Positions 43,343 to 52,119 are shown, numbered from the stretch's first letter. The stretch: 54,435 nt of DNA from Pseudomonas sp. K2I15 (GCF_002204795.1 NZ_NIXO01000043.1:1-54435); one strand, 5' to 3'. Notes: generated by a model not told the origin, from the letters alone. Numbers and translations: made by a program.

Positions 43343-43968
43343 CGTGTTCCCCTTCAAGGACTTTCTATTAAATGGCTACTTTCTCAGAGTGAGCTAATAG
43401 CCGGCGTACATACTACCCATTACTTGTAGTAAGTAAACTGACGTAGCGCAAGAAGCAAAAAAAATTCTCGCGGCCAATCTATTTTGGCTAATCTTTTGAG
43501 AGTCTGTATAAAAATCGTCCAGATTTTTGCACTCTGCCGGGGATTGGATCCAGCCTGAAAGGGCCGGCTGGCATGTGTTAAGCCATCTAAATATAAGTCA
43601 ATTTATATATCGCCCCTGACACTATTGTTCAGATTGTCTTTTCGCCGCCCGGTATCTTTTGTGCATGTAGAGGTGACTTTAAGAGCGCGTGTTCGTCTCA
43701 AGCTTCAACTGCCGGCAATGTTCAGGCCATCGACCTAAGGATGCTCGATCGGCCCTTTCTATGTCCGCCAGTGCAACGGAAGACGAGTGCGCCTTGAGCA
43801 ATTACGCGATTGGTGCCTACTATTTCCCTGTGCTGGTTGTGAGTGCTAGTGCGAGGCACTGGCCGCTTTTCTCGTTGTCGAAACCGGCACCGGGTGGCGT
43901 AGATGTTCCTTCGCCGGAAAAACATCGGTAAGGTAGGGGTCATAAACCAAGACCCGCGAGGAGTAGTG
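43343..43968. other. 626-base intergenic region upstream of oprI and the acetyltransferase
   Basis: No convincing gene is seen. The part adjacent to oprI is AT-rich and must hold its promoter; on the minus strand TAGTAT (43410-43415) with a TTTACT 16 bases earlier (43432-43437) is the best candidate. Further right are a GC-rich stretch with GGCCGGC near 43561 and an AT-rich block TAAGTCAATTTATATATC around 43593-43610. Short open frames in 43673-43931 lack ribosome sites. A small RNA is possible. Confidence 0.4.
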
Positions 43969-44250
43969 ATGAGCGAGGCGTTGTCCATCCACCATGACCA
44001 GGCTGGTCATCAGTTCGAGACCAATGTGGACGGTCATCGTGCCTATCTGACCTATATGGACCTTGGGAAGCAGACCCTGGATATCTATCGCACCTTCGTG
44101 CCCAACGCGCTGCGAGGCCGTGGTATTGCTGCCGCGCTCACCGAGGAAGCGTTGAAGTTCGCCGAAGAGGCAGGTTATACGGTGATCCCGTCCTGCTCCT
44201 ACGTGGAGCGCTACATGGAGCGCCATCAGCGCCATGCCGCAAAGCTCTGA
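43969..44250 (+). CDS. GNAT-type N-acetyltransferase domain protein, YidJ/YjdJ-like
   Basis: A 93-residue single-domain protein. It contains the acetyl-CoA pyrophosphate loop PNALRGRGIAAALTEEAL and the segment TVIPSCSYVERYMERHQRH typical of the short GNAT family (COG2388 type). The substrate is unknown. GAGGAG precedes the ATG at 43969. Convergent with the DAHP synthase gene. Confidence 0.85.
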   Translation: MSEALSIHHDQAGHQFETNVDGHRAYLTYMDLGKQTLDIYRTFVPNALRGRGIAAALTEEALKFAEEAGYTVIPSCSYVERYMERHQRHAAKL

Positions 44251-44275
44251 ATCTTGGAGTAAGGCGGGACGCAGA

Positions 44276-44311
44276 GCATCCAAGGATGCATTCCCACGCA
44301 GAGCGGGGGAA
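44276..44311. repeat. Double-hairpin intergenic repeat-like unit
   Basis: Two small adjacent hairpins: GCATCC/GGATGC at 44276-44289, and TTCCCACGC with GCGGGGGAA at 44291-44311 (one mismatch). The combination with the ACGAT that follows resembles a short repeated intergenic module that I recall from many Pseudomonas genomes. There is only one copy in this window. Confidence 0.45.
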
Positions 44312-44316
44312 CGATA

Positions 44317-44347
44317 AAAAAACGCCGGGGCTAGCCCGGCGTTTTTG
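44317..44347. terminator. Bidirectional terminator between acetyltransferase and DAHP synthase genes
   Basis: A perfect stem AAACGCCGGG (44320-44329) and CCCGGCGTTT (44335-44344) closes a GCTAG loop. It is flanked by A residues on the left and T residues on the right, so it works in both directions. Confidence 0.9.
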
Positions 44348-44363
44348 TGTCCGCAGTCTGTGC

Positions 44364-45440
44364 TCAGCCGCGTTGGCGCTTGGGCAAGACGTCCTTGAGC
44401 TTGGCATGCATGCTGCGCAAGGTGGTCTCGGTAGCAGACCAGTCGATGCAGGCATCGGTGATCGACACGCCGTATTGCAGGTCGGCCAGGTCCTTCGGAA
44501 TCGCCTGGCAGCCCCAGTTCAGGTGGCTCTCGACCATCAGGCCGATGATCGACTGGTTGCCTTCCAGAATCTGGTTGGCCACGTTTTCCATCACCAGCGG
44601 TTGCAGGGCCGGGTCCTTGTTGGAGTTGGCGTGGCTGCAATCGACCATGATGTTCGGCTTGATCTTCGCCTTGTTCAGCGCCTGTTCGCACAGGGCGACG
44701 CTAACCGAATCATAGTTGGGCTTGCCGTTGCCGCCACGCAGCACCACGTGACCGTAGGCGTTGCCTTTGGTGGTGACGATGGACACGCCACCTTCCTGGT
44801 TGATGCCCAGGAAGCGGTGAGGGCTGGAGACCGACTGCAAGGCGTTGATCGCCACGGTCAGGCCGCCATCGGTGCCGTTCTTGAAGCCGACTGCCGAGGA
44901 CAGGCCGGAAGCCATTTCCCGGTGAGTCTGGGATTCGGTGGTACGCGCACCAATCGCCGACCAGCTGATCAGGTCTTGCAGGTACTGCGGGGAAATCGGG
45001 TCCAGGGCTTCGGTTGCCGTCGGCAGGCCCATTTCCGCGAGGTCCAGCAGCAATTGACGACCGATGTGCAGGCCATCCTGGATCTTGAACGAGTCGTCCA
45101 GGTACGGGTCGTTGATCAAACCTTTCCAGCCGACAGTGGTACGCGGTTTCTCGAAATAGACGCGCATCACCAGGTACAAGGTGTCGGACACTTCTGCCGC
45201 CAGCACCTTCAGGCGCTCGGCGTACTCGTGGGCAGCCTTGAGGTCATGGATCGAGCACGGCCCGATGACCACGAACAGGCGGTGGTCGGTGCCGTCGAGA
45301 ATCTCACGGATGACTTCGCGGCCCTTGGTGACGGTCTGCAGGGCAGCGTCGCTCAGGGGGATTTCGCGCTTGAGCTGATCGGGCGTGATCAGGGTCTCGT
45401 TGGATTCGACGTTAAGGTCGTTGATCGGTAAATCAGCCAT
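44364..45440 (-). CDS. 3-deoxy-7-phosphoheptulonate (DAHP) synthase, class I-alpha
   Basis: First enzyme of the shikimate pathway: phosphoenolpyruvate plus erythrose 4-phosphate to DAHP. The protein is 358 aa, close to E. coli AroG/AroF/AroH. Key features are VVIGPCSIHD, MRVYFEKPRTTVGWKGLINDP, GARTTESQTHREMASGLS, VLRGGNGKPNYD and MVDCSHANSNKD. Metal ligands (Cys, His, Glu, Asp) lie in these segments. Which aromatic amino acid inhibits it cannot be told, so no symbol is given. Start MADLPINDL at 45440; an extension of seven residues is open. Confidence 0.95.
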   Translation of the reverse strand: MADLPINDLNVESNETLITPDQLKREIPLSDAALQTVTKGREVIREILDGTDHRLFVVIGPCSIHDLKAAHEYAERLKVLAAEVSDTLYLVMRVYFEKPRTTVGWKGLINDPYLDDSFKIQDGLHIGRQLLLDLAEMGLPTATEALDPISPQYLQDLISWSAIGARTTESQTHREMASGLSSAVGFKNGTDGGLTVAINALQSVSSPHRFLGINQEGGVSIVTTKGNAYGHVVLRGGNGKPNYDSVSVALCEQALNKAKIKPNIMVDCSHANSNKDPALQPLVMENVANQILEGNQSIIGLMVESHLNWGCQAIPKDLADLQYGVSITDACIDWSATETTLRSMHAKLKDVLPKRQRG

Positions 45441-45573
45441 CGTGTTACTCGTCAGGGTCACGGGTGCCGGCCGCCAGCGATCCCCGTGCGGCGGAGCACA
45501 GCATGATTTAAATGCAGCGGGGAGCCGAACCTTAGCGCGTTACAAGGCTGGGAGACAATGGGCAAAGGCCGCT

Positions 45574-46008
45574 TTAATCCAGCGCTGGCTGCACAAAAGC
45601 CTCATGGGAGAACTCACCGGCATGGCGCGTGACCCATTCCAGGGCCAGGGCTTCGTTCTGCCTGGGTGTCGGCTGGGTGCCTTCATGGAGGCGGCAGTAG
45701 CGTTCGATCTGGCACACTTGCTCGCCCATCCTTGCACCGAACAAGGCCTGCTCATCGGTGAAGGCAATGCCCACGCGGTAGCCGTTTCCAGCTTTGCGGC
45801 ACCACGCCACATAGCCCGGATAGCGAGCCGTCAGGCCCAGTGACGGGATGTGCATCTCGATGGCCGTGCCCTGGCGCCAGGCGCGCGGGTAATTGCATGC
45901 AACGCCGCCCAGGCCGATAGTGTGCAGCCGTTGGCGGGAAATGCCGGAAATGGGACGTTGGGTTAATTCGACAGCGACATCATCAGGGTGAGGAAAAAAA
46001 CGACCCAT
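45574..46008 (-). CDS. PilZ domain protein
   Basis: Putative cyclic-di-GMP receptor of 144 aa. An Arg-containing segment (RPISGISRQRLHTIGLGGVAC) and the later PSLGLTARYPGYVAWCRKAGNGYRVGIAFTDEQ correspond to the PilZ RxxxR and DxSxxG regions. The second motif is TIGLGG, lacking the usual Asp/Ser, so c-di-GMP binding could be altered. The ATG at 46008 overlaps by two bases with the start of the divergent thioredoxin-like gene. It lies upstream of the DAHP synthase gene on the same strand. Confidence 0.7.
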   Translation of the reverse strand: MGRFFPHPDDVAVELTQRPISGISRQRLHTIGLGGVACNYPRAWRQGTAIEMHIPSLGLTARYPGYVAWCRKAGNGYRVGIAFTDEQALFGARMGEQVCQIERYCRLHEGTQPTPRQNEALALEWVTRHAGEFSHEAFVQPALD

Positions 46009-46399
46009 GCACACGGACTCCGAGCACCGTCCAGTTGACGGCGGTGGCAGCAGTATAGTGAAAGAACTGCAACTTACCGATCTGGATATCGACCAGCAAT
46101 TATTGGGGCTTTGCGGCACCTCGCTGGTGGTTTTTACCGGGGACGGATGCTCGCGCTGCCGCTTCCTGCACCAGCAACTGCCGGGTTGGGACGTGCCGGT
46201 GGACCGGGTCTGTTGGGTGGATGCGGGCCACAATGGCGGTGCGGTGGAACGCTACGAGATCTTCCATCTGCCGGCGTTGTTTGTGGTGTGCGACGGGAAA
46301 TTCCATGGAATATTAGCGTCACTGACGCGTCTGACCGCCAGCGACCTGACTCGGGGTGTGCAGCAGGCGCTCAAACGAATACCAGAGGAGTTGCCATGA
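46007..46399 (+). CDS. Thioredoxin-like protein
   Basis: A 130-residue cytoplasmic protein with a thioredoxin-fold active-site motif GDGCSRCRFL (Cys48-Cys51), a following VDRVCWVDAG, and the cis-Pro HLPALFVVCDGKFHG. It lacks a signal peptide. With ATG 46007 its start codon overlaps that of the divergent PilZ gene in the sequence CATG. A GTG at 46058 is an alternative start that would avoid this. Its stop overlaps the start of the PanE-like gene as ATGA, implying an operon. Confidence 0.7.
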   Translation: MHTDSEHRPVDGGGSSIVKELQLTDLDIDQQLLGLCGTSLVVFTGDGCSRCRFLHQQLPGWDVPVDRVCWVDAGHNGGAVERYEIFHLPALFVVCDGKFHGILASLTRLTASDLTRGVQQALKRIPEELP

Positions 46400-47358
46400 T
46401 CGAAGTAACAAAGCAGTCGCCACGGATCGGGATTATCGGCACCGGGGCCATTGGTGGCTACTACGGTCTGATGCTCGCGCGTGCCGGCTTCGATGTGCAT
46501 TTCCTGCTGCGCAGCGAGTACGCGGCGGTCAGTGAGCGCGGCCTGCAACTCAACAGCACGATCCACGGAACCTTGCACCTGCACCCGGTGCAGGCCTATG
46601 CCCGCGCCGCCGACATGCCGCCGTGCGACTGGCTGCTGGTGGGCACCAAGTCGACGGATAATGTCGAGCTGGCCCCGACCATCGGCCAGGTCGCCGCTCC
46701 GGACGCCAAGGTGGTATTGCTGCAAAACGGCCTGGACGTTGAAGACAGCCTGCGTGAACACCTGCCGCCGTCGCTGCACCTGCTGGGCGGCCTGTGCTAC
46801 ATCGGTGTGCACCGTTCCGGCCCCGGGATTATCGAGCATCAGGCGCTGGGGCGGGTCAACCTGGGTTATCACAGTGGCCCTGCGGCCAACGATGACGCTC
46901 ACCAGCGGGCGATTGTCGAGGAAGGCGCCGCGCTGTTTCACCAGGCCGGCATCGATTCCCAGGCCATGGCCAATGTGCATCAGGCACGCTGGCATAAACT
47001 GGTGTGGAATGTGCCGTACAACGGTCTTTCCGTGTTGTTCGGCACGGGTACCACGGCGATGATGGCGGACGAGTCGAGCCGCGAACTGATCCAGGCGCTG
47101 ATGGCCGAAGTGGTGCAGGGCGCCCACGCGTGCGGCCATGAGATTCCCGCCAGTTACGCCGAGCAGATGTTCACCATGACCGAGAGCATGGATGACTACC
47201 TGCCCAGCATGTATCACGATTACATACACAAGCGCCCGCTGGAGCTGGCGGCGATTTACGCGCGCCCCTTGGCGGCGGCCAAGGCAGCCGGTTGTGAATT
47301 GCCAAGAATGCAGGCGCTGTACCAGGCCTTGAGTTTTATGGATCGGCATAACCGCTGA
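46396..47358 (+). CDS. 2-dehydropantoate 2-reductase family protein
   Basis: NADPH-dependent reductase of 320 aa, ketopantoate reductase fold. The Rossmann motif is IGIIGTGAIGGYYG, the conserved Lys is in LLVGTKSTDN, and the helical C-terminal domain has KLVWNVPYNGLSVL and a late EIPASYAEQMFTMTESMDDYLPSMYHD. It could supply pantothenate synthesis (PanE), but Pseudomonas has several paralogues, so the substrate is left open. Overlaps the thioredoxin-like gene by four bases. Confidence 0.85.
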   Translation: MIEVTKQSPRIGIIGTGAIGGYYGLMLARAGFDVHFLLRSEYAAVSERGLQLNSTIHGTLHLHPVQAYARAADMPPCDWLLVGTKSTDNVELAPTIGQVAAPDAKVVLLQNGLDVEDSLREHLPPSLHLLGGLCYIGVHRSGPGIIEHQALGRVNLGYHSGPAANDDAHQRAIVEEGAALFHQAGIDSQAMANVHQARWHKLVWNVPYNGLSVLFGTGTTAMMADESSRELIQALMAEVVQGAHACGHEIPASYAEQMFTMTESMDDYLPSMYHDYIHKRPLELAAIYARPLAAAKAAGCELPRMQALYQALSFMDRHNR

Positions 47359-47372
47359 TTGGGGGGAACACC

Positions 47373-48290
47373 ATGGCAAAGGGATTGGGCGACAAACTGG
47401 TGCTGGCGATTTCCTCGCGGGCGCTGTTCGACCTGAGCGAAAGTCACAAGGTCTACCTGGCCCAAGGTGTGGAGGCGTATCGCAAGTACCAGATCGACCA
47501 CGAGGAAGAAACCCTCGAGCCCGGTGACGCCTTCCCGCTGGTGAAGAAACTCCTGAGCCTCAACGCCAGCCTCGGCCGTGCCCGGGTCGAGGTGGTGCTG
47601 GTGTCGCGCAACAGTGCCGACACCGGCTTGCGCGTGTTCAATTCGATCCAGCATTACGGCCTGGACATCTCCCGCGCCGCGTTCGTCGGCGGGCGCAGCC
47701 CTTATCCTTATCTGGCAGCGTTTGGCTGCCACCTGTTTCTGTCCACCCATGCCGAGGATGTGCGCAGCGCCCTGGATGCCGGGTTTGCCGCAGCGACGAT
47801 TCTGTCGGGTGGCGCGCGTCGGGCCTCCAGCGCCGAATTGCGGATCGCCTTCGACGGCGACGCGGTGCTGTTTTCTGATGAGTCCGAGCGCATTTATCAG
47901 TCGGGAGGTCTTGAAGCCTTCCAGGCCAGCGAGCGGGAGTCTGCACGCGAGCCGTTGCGCGGTGGTCCGTTCAAGGGCTTTCTGGCGGCGCTCAATCTGT
48001 TGCAACGTGAGTTCCCCGACGAGTCTTGCCCGATCCGTACCGCGTTGGTGACCGCCCGCTCGGCGCCGTCCCACGAGCGGGTGATTCGTACGTTGCGTGA
48101 GTGGGATATCCGTCTTGACGAGTCGCTGTTCCTCGGTGGCCTGGAAAAGTCGGCGTTCCTTGAAGCCTTTGCCGCCGATGTGTTTTTCGATGACCAGGAA
48201 GGGCATTGCGAGAAGGCCAGGGAGTTCGTGGCCACCGGGCACGTACCCCACGGCATCAGTAACGAGTTGAAAATTCAGACCGAGGGCTGA
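47373..48290 (+). CDS. 5'-nucleotidase, cytosolic NT5C1-like
   Basis: HAD-superfamily 5'-nucleotidase of 305 aa. The family (5'-nucleotidase, cN-I like) is visible in KLVLAISSRALFDLSESHKVY, VVLVSRNSADTGLRVFNSIQHYGLDISRAAFVGGRSPYPYL and FDDQEGHCEKAREFVATGHVPHG. The usual first HAD Asp is replaced by SRALFD, as in other members of this group. It would dephosphorylate a nucleoside monophosphate. Separated by 14 bases from the PanE-like gene, so probably co-transcribed. Confidence 0.85.
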   Translation: MAKGLGDKLVLAISSRALFDLSESHKVYLAQGVEAYRKYQIDHEEETLEPGDAFPLVKKLLSLNASLGRARVEVVLVSRNSADTGLRVFNSIQHYGLDISRAAFVGGRSPYPYLAAFGCHLFLSTHAEDVRSALDAGFAAATILSGGARRASSAELRIAFDGDAVLFSDESERIYQSGGLEAFQASERESAREPLRGGPFKGFLAALNLLQREFPDESCPIRTALVTARSAPSHERVIRTLREWDIRLDESLFLGGLEKSAFLEAFAADVFFDDQEGHCEKAREFVATGHVPHGISNELKIQTEG

Positions 48291-48353
48291 GCACTGCCAA
48301 ACGCGCTGCTAAGCTGAATCAATCTCCGCCATCCTGGCTGTCCAGGAGGTTCT

Positions 48354-48854
48354 ATGATTCGTTCGATGCTGTACGCCACTGACCTGGGTCTATACGCGCC
48401 TTATGTGATGCAACATGCCCTGGCGCTGGCGCGAACGTTCAAGGCTGATCTGTATGTGATTCACGTGGTCGAGCCCATCGGGCTGTTCGCCGAATCGGTA
48501 TTGCAGAGCTACCTTGATGAGAAGGCCTTGAGTGAATGGCAAAGCCAGGGCCTGACGACGGTGATGGCAACCATCGAGCAACGGGTGCTCGACAGTTTTC
48601 GCGAGGAGCTGGGGGAAGGGGAGCAGGACCTCAAGTTGATCCGTTCGGTGCGGGTGATCCAGGGCGACCCCTGTGAAGTGATTCTCGACCAGTCGCAGAA
48701 ACTCTCTGTGGATTTGTTGATCGTAGGTAGTCACAGCCAGGCGGTCGGAGTGGCGACGCCCCTGGGGAGAACCGCCGCACGGGTGCTGCAGCTGTCTCAG
48801 GTACCGGTGTACCTGGTGCCGCTGTTGCAACGTCGCCGCAGTGATGATGTGTGA
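48354..48854 (+). CDS. Universal stress protein family protein
   Basis: UspA-type protein of 166 aa. The N-terminal strand MLYATDLGLYA, the HVVEP segment and the ATP-binding GSHSQAVGVATPLGRTAARVLQLSQVPVYLVP near the C-terminus (G-x2-G-x9-GS-like) are present. It is probably a nucleotide-binding stress protein in the cytoplasm. Single gene between the nucleotidase and cysB, preceded by AGGAGG. Confidence 0.9.
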   Translation: MIRSMLYATDLGLYAPYVMQHALALARTFKADLYVIHVVEPIGLFAESVLQSYLDEKALSEWQSQGLTTVMATIEQRVLDSFREELGEGEQDLKLIRSVRVIQGDPCEVILDQSQKLSVDLLIVGSHSQAVGVATPLGRTAARVLQLSQVPVYLVPLLQRRRSDDV

Positions 48855-48958
48855 TTGGTAGAAAACGATAAAAAGTTCTAGATTTCTATGTCTAACCTTT
48901 AATATAGTTATATACCGTCGCTGATACCCGTGGCGTCTATCCGCTTTGAGGGACACAT

Positions 48959-49933
48959 ATGAAGCTTCAACAACTGCGCTACATCTGGGAAGTGGCGCAC
49001 CACGACCTCAACGTTTCCGCTACTGCTCAAAGCCTTTACACCTCGCAACCCGGTATCAGCAAGCAGATCCGCCTGCTCGAAGACGAGCTGGGCGTTGAAG
49101 TGTTCGCACGCAGCGGCAAGCACCTCACCCGCGTCACCCCAGCCGGTGAGCGTATCATCACCACCGCCGGCGAGATCCTGCGCAAGGTCGAAAGCATCAA
49201 GCAGATCGCCCAGGAATTCTCCAACGAGAAGAAAGGCACCCTGTCGATCGCCACCACCCACACCCAGGCACGTTATGCGCTGCCGCCGGTGATCAGCAGT
49301 TTCATCAAGCAGTACCCGGACGTGGCCCTGCACATGCACCAGGGTTCACCGATGCAGATCGCCGAGATGGCCGCAGACGGCACCGTCGATTTCGCGATTG
49401 CCACCGAAGCCCTGGAATTGTTCGGCGACCTGGTGATGATGCCGTGCTACCGCTGGAACCGTTGCGTCGTGGTCCCGCAGGGTCACCCATTGGCCAAGCT
49501 GCCGAAGCTGACGCTGGAAGCCCTGGCTGAATACCCGATCGTGACTTACGTGTTCGGTTTCACCGGCCGTTCGAAACTCGATGAAGCCTTCAGCCATCGT
49601 GGCCTGACGCCGAAAGTGGTGTTCACCGCCGCCGACGCCGACGTGATCAAAACCTACGTGCGCCTGGGCCTGGGCGTCGGCATCGTCGCCAAGATGGCGG
49701 TCGACACCAAGCTCGACAGCGACCTGGTGGTGCTCGATGCCAGCGAGCTGTTCGAATCCAGTGTGACCAAGATCGGTTTCCGTCGTGGCACTTTCCTGCG
49801 CGGCTTCATGTGCGACTTCATCGAGAAGTTCGCGCCGCACCTGACGCGCGAAGTGATGGCAAAAGCCATTCAGTGCCACAACAAGCAGGAACTGGAAGAG
49901 CTGTTCGACGGTGTTGAACTACCGGTTCACTGA
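48959..49933 (+). CDS. cysB: LysR-type regulator CysB
   Basis: Master activator of cysteine/sulfur assimilation, 324 aa, with the exact family opening MKLQQLRYIWEVAHHDLNVSATA. The winged helix-turn-helix spans residues 1-60 (SQPGISKQIRLLEDELGVEVF), and the coinducer domain includes the N-acetylserine/sulfate-pocket region TTHTQARY and GFTGRSKLDEAF. The upstream region (48855-48958) is AT-rich, with TATAGTTATATA at 48903-48914, consistent with autoregulation. Its stop lies five bases from the stop of the convergent GreAB-like gene. Confidence 0.97.
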   Translation: MKLQQLRYIWEVAHHDLNVSATAQSLYTSQPGISKQIRLLEDELGVEVFARSGKHLTRVTPAGERIITTAGEILRKVESIKQIAQEFSNEKKGTLSIATTHTQARYALPPVISSFIKQYPDVALHMHQGSPMQIAEMAADGTVDFAIATEALELFGDLVMMPCYRWNRCVVVPQGHPLAKLPKLTLEALAEYPIVTYVFGFTGRSKLDEAFSHRGLTPKVVFTAADADVIKTYVRLGLGVGIVAKMAVDTKLDSDLVVLDASELFESSVTKIGFRRGTFLRGFMCDFIEKFAPHLTREVMAKAIQCHNKQELEELFDGVELPVH

Positions 49934-49938
49934 TCGGC

Positions 49939-50421
49939 TTACTTCACCTCGGTAACAGCAAACTGTTGCCGAGCGCCTCCCACCAGAATCTCCACCTCAT
50001 CCCCTTCGAACTTGCCCAGCAGGCTTTTGCCCAGGGGCGAGCGTGGGGTGATGACGGTCACCGGTTGCCCCGCCACATCGACCTTCAAACCTGCACCGTC
50101 CGGCGCCAGGAATAGCCACTGCTGGCGATCGTTTTCATCCACCAGCCCCAGCAATGCACCCACCTCGATACCGCGCTGATCGTCGTAGGCACGCAGCTGC
50201 ATGTTCTGGCAGAGCGTCAGCGCCTGCTTGATTTCCTCGACGCGCCGGGCCTGGCCGGCTGCCAGGTAGGATGCCTCCAGCCCCAAGGTGTCGTACTTGT
50301 TCTCGGCGATGTTTTCTTCGTGGGTCGCGGTTTCGTAGGCGGTTTGCGCAGCGCGCTGGGCGATATCGAGATCGACCGCGAGCTTGTCCAGGACCAATTG
50401 GTGAACGGCGTGCTTATTCAT
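49939..50421 (-). CDS. GreA/GreB-family C-terminal domain protein
   Basis: A 160-residue relative of transcript cleavage factors. The N-terminal coiled coil holds EENIAENKYDTLGLEASYLAAGQARRVEEIKQ, analogous to the acidic tip of Gre factors. The C-terminal FKBP-like domain includes PRSPLGKSLLGKFEGDEVEILVGG. It is distinct from greB at 37.2 kb and belongs to the short GreAB group of Pseudomonas, whose exact role (Gre or Rnk-like) is unknown. Starts 15 bases after the upstream small membrane protein. Confidence 0.8.
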   Translation of the reverse strand: MNKHAVHQLVLDKLAVDLDIAQRAAQTAYETATHEENIAENKYDTLGLEASYLAAGQARRVEEIKQALTLCQNMQLRAYDDQRGIEVGALLGLVDENDRQQWLFLAPDGAGLKVDVAGQPVTVITPRSPLGKSLLGKFEGDEVEILVGGARQQFAVTEVK

Positions 50422-50436
50422 GGGCGGCTTTTGTGA

Positions 50437-50805
50437 TCAATTGCAAAATTGCAGGACATTCGCCCGGCTCTTGTCGTTGGGGGCGTTCTGGTCCTGTTGC
50501 AGCCAGAACTGGCATTTGGGGTTGGACAGGTTGCGCGGGTTGTTGCGGGCCTGGTCCAGGGTCTGCTGTTGCTCCTGCTTGCGCAGGTTCTCCTGGTACT
50601 GCTCGAACATGCGGTTCGGCGGCTCCGGTGCAACCTCCGCCGGTTTGCCCAACTGCTGCACTACCCGGGCCACAGGCGCCAAGGTTTGCTCAGGCAAGTA
50701 GCGGGACGCCAGCCACAGGCTCAGCACAATGGCGATAAACCCCAGCCACAGGCCAAAGGCCACGGCGATACTGAGTTTGAACAGCGAGAACGAACGATCA
50801 GACAT
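50437..50805 (-). CDS. Small protein with N-terminal membrane anchor, unknown
   Basis: A 122-residue protein: MSDRSFSLFKLSIAVAFGLWLGFIAIVLSLWLASRYL anchors it in the membrane. The remainder is polar, Gln-rich and probably helical (QYQENLRKQEQQQTLDQAR), ending in two Cys (PKCQFWL and LQFCN) that could form a disulfide if periplasmic. A strong CAGGAGG site precedes the ATG. Co-oriented with the GreAB-like gene. Not recognised. Confidence 0.7.
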   Translation of the reverse strand: MSDRSFSLFKLSIAVAFGLWLGFIAIVLSLWLASRYLPEQTLAPVARVVQQLGKPAEVAPEPPNRMFEQYQENLRKQEQQQTLDQARNNPRNLSNPKCQFWLQQDQNAPNDKSRANVLQFCN

Positions 50806-50936
50806 GGTGGCCTCCTGGCAGGCACGTGCGGCATGGCGCCGATTGTCCCACAGCCGTGTGCAGAATAATCGCGATCAACCCTTCTGTATCGGGGCATTTA
50901 TACGGACAATCGAGCCTTTGAGCGTTGGAGCCCGGA

Positions 50937-52070
50937 ATGAAAGCCCGCTGGGATATTTTTTGCAGTGTCGTCGATAACTACGGCGACATCGGCGTGACCT
51001 GGCGCCTGGCCCGGCAATTGGTGGCGGAACACGGTTGCGCGGTGCGTTTGTGGGTCGATGACCTGCGGGCGTTCGAACGCATGTGCCCCGAAATTGATGT
51101 GCAGGTGCACCAGCAGTGGCAGGAGGGCGTTGACGTGCGCTACTGGCCTGCCGACTGGCCGCAGACCGACGCGGCAGACGTGGTGATCGCTGCGTTCGCC
51201 TGCCAATTGCCGCCTGACTATATGGAAGCGATGGCCGCACGCGAACGCACGCCGCTGTGGATGAACCTGGACTACCTGAGCGCCGAAGACTGGGTCGTCG
51301 GCTGCCACGGTTTGCCCTCGGTGAAGTTCAAGGGCGTACAAAAGTACTTCTTCTTTCCCGGGTTCCGTCCCGGTACCGGCGGCTTGCTGCGCGAAGCGGG
51401 GCTGCTGGAACAGCGCGATGCCTTCCAGCAAAACGTCGCCGCGCGGCAGCAATTTTTGCAAGCCCTTGGGGTTTTTCCGGCAGTTGGCGCGCGAATGATG
51501 TCGTTGTTTGCCTATGAAAACGCCGGGCTGGCCAGTTGGCTCGACGTGCTGGCAGCCGATGGCCGCGCCACCCATCTGCTGGTGCCGGAAGGGCGGATTC
51601 TCGGTGACGTGCAGCGCTGGCTGGGTGTCGAGTCGTTGAGCGTGGGCGATGTACACCGGCGTGATGCCTTGACCGTGCAAGTGCTGCCGTTCGTGCGCCA
51701 GGAGCAATACGACCGGCTGTTGTGGTGCTGCGACTTCAACGCCGTGCGCGGCGAAGACTCGTTTGTTCGGGCGCAATGGGCTGGGCGTCCGCTGCTGTGG
51801 CACATCTATCGCCAGGACGAAGACATCCACCTGGACAAGCTCGATGCCTTTCTGGAGTTGTATACCGAAGGCCTGTCACCCGCTGCAAAAACGGCGTTGG
51901 TCAGCCTTTGGCAAGCCTGGAACGCTGATGGCGATATGGCACAAAGTTGGAAAATGCTCCTTGAACACTGGCCGGAAGTGACGGTGAACGCTGAAAAATG
52001 GGCTCTGGAACAAGGCTCGCGGACCGATCTTGCGACGGCGCTGGTACAGTTTTATGTAAATTGGATATGA
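50937..52070 (+). CDS. earP: EF-P arginine rhamnosyltransferase EarP
   Basis: Transfers L-rhamnose from dTDP-L-rhamnose to Arg32 of EF-P, the modification that makes EF-P active in Pseudomonas. It is an inverting GT-B enzyme (GT104), 377 aa, opening MKARWDIFCSVVDNYGDIGVTWRLA. The catalytic/nucleotide region includes FFFPGFRPGTGGLLRE and FNAVRGEDSFVRAQWAGRPLLWHIYRQDEDIH. The ATG at 50937 has GGAG six bases upstream. It directly precedes efp. Confidence 0.96.
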   Translation: MKARWDIFCSVVDNYGDIGVTWRLARQLVAEHGCAVRLWVDDLRAFERMCPEIDVQVHQQWQEGVDVRYWPADWPQTDAADVVIAAFACQLPPDYMEAMAARERTPLWMNLDYLSAEDWVVGCHGLPSVKFKGVQKYFFFPGFRPGTGGLLREAGLLEQRDAFQQNVAARQQFLQALGVFPAVGARMMSLFAYENAGLASWLDVLAADGRATHLLVPEGRILGDVQRWLGVESLSVGDVHRRDALTVQVLPFVRQEQYDRLLWCCDFNAVRGEDSFVRAQWAGRPLLWHIYRQDEDIHLDKLDAFLELYTEGLSPAAKTALVSLWQAWNADGDMAQSWKMLLEHWPEVTVNAEKWALEQGSRTDLATALVQFYVNWI

Positions 52071-52119
52071 TACGCGACCTTGATTTTTGTAAATCCCATC
52101 CAAATTTCGGATATTCGCA

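Noticed and set aside
43689..43931. An 80-codon frame between oprI and the acetyltransferase gene
   Set aside because: No ribosome-binding site, odd composition and no recognisable motif.
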